From the NCBI GenBank assembly GCA_946699065.1, contig CAMPDV010000023.1, positions 124,001 through 188,000 on the forward strand: a DNA stretch of 64,000 bases. The letters run 5' to 3'. Origin of the DNA: Loxodes magnus. Taxonomy: Eukaryota > Ciliophora > Karyorelictea > Loxodida > Loxodidae. Shown here piece after piece: positions 62,009-64,000 of this stretch. The notes beneath the pieces were generated by a model, which worked only from the letters and a program-made list of their open reading frames with translations, was not told the origin of the DNA and made no database searches. A program made the position numbers and the translations under genes. How positions within the stretch are numbered: position 1 is the stretch's first letter; each line of letters opens with the position of its first letter.

Positions 62009-62704
62009 AAATGAGAAATAAATTTTAGTTAGGAAAAAAAGAACTTAAGCATTTCTAAATATAATGAACTAGCAAAAATTATTAAAATTCTATATATCTT
62101 AAAAATGAGGAAAAGCATTTCATATTATCTTATTTAAACATTTGCTAGACATATCCTTAAAATACTCAGTTTATAGTTTATTTATTGGTAAGTTTTTAAC
62201 CTAGACGTTTTAGTAAGTTCATATATAAATTAATTACTTCCATGATTATTAAATTTTCAATTTATGTATAGTGCCAAAATCTTTAGCATCTTGAGTTAAT
62301 AGTTACAATAATTACTTTTTAGTCCTACTTAATAGTTTAGAGAGTAACTAATTTATCTTTATATCTATATATCAAATTTCATTACTTACTACCTTCTTCT
62401 AAGTTGCTAGTTTTATCATCTTTTCAATGAATTTTATTGCTTAGTAAATATCTGAAAGCAATGCTTATAAACCAAATTTCTCTTTCAAAGATACTTTTAA
62501 AAGCATCTCTGAAAAGAGTTTGCTACTACATAAAAAAGCTTATGAAGCTATTCTGACTTAAGTAAGTAAACATAAGATAAGCCTTAAAGCAAAATAGACT
62601 TGCTTTACAAATAGCTAATAAAGATACTACTGGTAGTTATCTTTCTATCCTAAAATAGAGAAGAAAGTTGATTAATTAAAGCTTTTTAACAAATCTAAAT
62701 AATA
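62009..62704. other. Intergenic, no gene seen
   Basis: About 700 bp upstream of the first kelch gene. No supported feature. Confidence 0.5.
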
Positions 62705-63739
62705 ATGCAGGCAGAAGTATAGAAAGACTTATAAATTGACTAGCTCTATTGCACGTAGAAATAGCAAAAGTTTGTTTAAACTCTTTTCATTAAGAAATGT
62801 GCTGGTAAAGCTAATAATATGTATGCCAAACTTTTAGTTAGGATGCCTTTAATGGTATTAAAATACGAAATTTTGCCAAATGTTAGTTATAGTGGATTTG
62901 TTTATATGTTTCAAGAATTGACTAATAAAGTTCATTTATATCTAATAGACAAGAAAGAATATAGACTTCTTAATATTGACTGCACTATTAGTGATGGAGC
63001 TGCTAACTGCTAATACTAAAATGAAATTTATTTTGTTGGAGGTTCTGTTCTTGATAATAAAAAAGGTTATTACGTAGAAATCAAGCAAGTTCATAAAGTT
63101 AACCTAAAAGGATAAAGTTATAAGTTTAGTGATCTAACGGAGGAAAGGAGTGGATGTGGGGCAATTATTCTTAATAAATGTCTTTATGCTATAGGGGGAT
63201 ATAATAAAAAATAAGGACCCTTGAGCTCAGTAGAAATGCTTGATTTAACTAACAAAAGTGAGAAATTTAAGACTATTTAAAGTTTAAACATTCCAAGACA
63301 TCATCTAACAATCATCGGGTTTAAAAATTATATTTTTGCTATGGGAGGGGCCAATAACACAACATAAAAAAGCATAGAGTAGTATTCAGTATAATCAGAT
63401 CAATGAAAAATATTTACCATCTAATAGTAACCAATTGAACTTCCATTTCCATTATCGAATATTGGAGCTTTTACTCCTTTCTTTATTTTTGGTGGATATG
63501 ATGGCTACGTCCATTAAAACTAGATAAACATCTTCAATTAGGAAGCAATGCAATGGTAGCAATGGCAGATTAAAGAAGGGTTCGAAGTATTTAGCTCAGT
63601 GCTGAAGAAGGGTAACTTTTGCTATTGCTGGGGATAAAATAAAATTGAAGAATGGAAAGTTTACAAAGTAAGAGTAAATAATCTGGACTAAGTTCAAGAA
63701 AACTGTGAAGTTCTTTACAACTTAGGCAAAATGACTTGA
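62705..63739 (+). CDS. Kelch-repeat protein, copy 1 (344 aa)
   Basis: ATG 62705 (MQAEVQKDLQIDQLYCTQKQ) to TGA 63737-63739, intronless. A short N-terminal Cys-containing helical region, which in the downstream copy looks B-box-like, precedes the conserved string PLMVLKYEILPNVSYSGFVYM and then at least four kelch blades with the Gly-Gly signature: IYFVGGSVLDN, LYAIGGYNKKQG, IFAMGGANNTTQ and FFIFGGYDGY. Kelch propellers bind protein partners; ciliates have many B-box/kelch proteins with no single function. One Trp is TGA (SDQWKIF); several are TGG. The start was chosen by alignment with copy 2, where the same motif order begins about the same distance from ATG. Confidence 0.82.
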
Positions 63740-63769
63740 TTTTTATTTTAACTTAAACTAAATAATAAA

Positions 63770-64000
63770 ATGTAATAATCTGATTTATTGTTTGACTTCT
63801 AAGCAGATCAACTCCATTGTATCCACAAGTAAGCAATATTTGCAAAAGTCCTTAATATTAAAAAAGAAATTCTAAAGAAGTAAAACGAAATAGCTAAGCT
63901 GTTTATTAAAATTCCTCTGATGATATTAAAATACGAAATCTTACCAAATTTAAGCTATAGTTCTTTTGTGTATATGGTAGAGAAGAAATCAGATAAAATT
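63770..64000 (+). CDS. Kelch-repeat protein, copy 2 (5' part)
   Basis: Starts at ATG 63770, only 30 bp after the stop of copy 1, and runs off the right edge after 77 codons. MQQSDLLFDFQADQLHCIHKQ has a C-x2-H pair reminiscent of a B-box zinc finger, followed by AIFAKVLNIKKEILKKQ and FIKIPLMILKYEILPNLSYS, clearly homologous to the N-terminal third of copy 1. The kelch blades should lie beyond the window. It is a tandem duplicate; the tiny gap leaves little room for an independent promoter and 3' UTR. Confidence 0.8.

Overview
The window is AT-rich eukaryotic nuclear DNA that reads correctly only with a karyorelict-type ciliate code: TAA and TAG are glutamine, and TGA is tryptophan inside genes and the only stop at their ends. 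Conserved proteins show this directly. Ribosomal protein S8 needs in-frame TAA/TAG as Gln and ends at TGA. The septin WG tryptophan and several Trp of the hybrid histidine kinase are TGA codons. Introns are tiny (16-22 nt, GT...AG). A karyorelict such as Loxodes or a close relative is the best guess; a heterotrich of the Condylostoma type is less likely because no gene here ends at TAA or TAG. Standard gene finders see almost nothing in this sequence.

Layout: the 5' end of ETF-ubiquinone oxidoreductase (1-443, -); a membrane-anchored unknown (1287-2147, -); a short possibly myristoylated protein (2673, +); an unknown helical protein (3915-5020, +); an AGC kinase with a very long Gln-rich tail (6557-9873, +); RPS8 (11206-11808, -); receptor-like gene R1 (14116-17928, +) converging on a membrane-anchored septin (18076-19555, -); a PTC7-like PP2C phosphatase (21164-22628, -); a hybrid histidine kinase (24557-26743, +); a two-TM protein (27398-28381, -); a small unknown (29342-29773, -); a secreted GH45-like cellulase with permuted motif order (30084-31091, -); an OSCA/TMEM63-like channel (33159-35813, -); a mitochondrial peroxiredoxin-5-like protein without the peroxidatic Cys (37542-38366, +); a 199-aa unknown (39241-39840, -); the proteasome-associated deubiquitinase USP14/Ubp6 (41365-42757, +); a basic Gln/Asn-rich unknown (43141-44283, -); and receptor paralogs R2 (45803-49647, -) and R3 (56569-60378, +). 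R2 and R3 face away from each other as arms of a 3.33-kb inverted repeat around 6.8 kb of largely empty DNA. At the right edge two kelch-repeat paralogs lie in tandem (62705-63739 and 63770 onward).

Several genes fit Ca2+ or phosphorelay signalling (three receptor paralogs with EF-hand-like loops, hybrid His kinase, AGC kinase, PP2C, mechanosensitive-type channel) or mitochondrial function (ETF-QO, Prx5-like, septin). There is no operon-like organisation. Genes are separated by 0.3-2.3 kb of 20-27% GC DNA. Because only TGA stops translation, long open frames occur by chance in this DNA, so ORF length alone is weak evidence; candidates resting only on openness carry low confidence.
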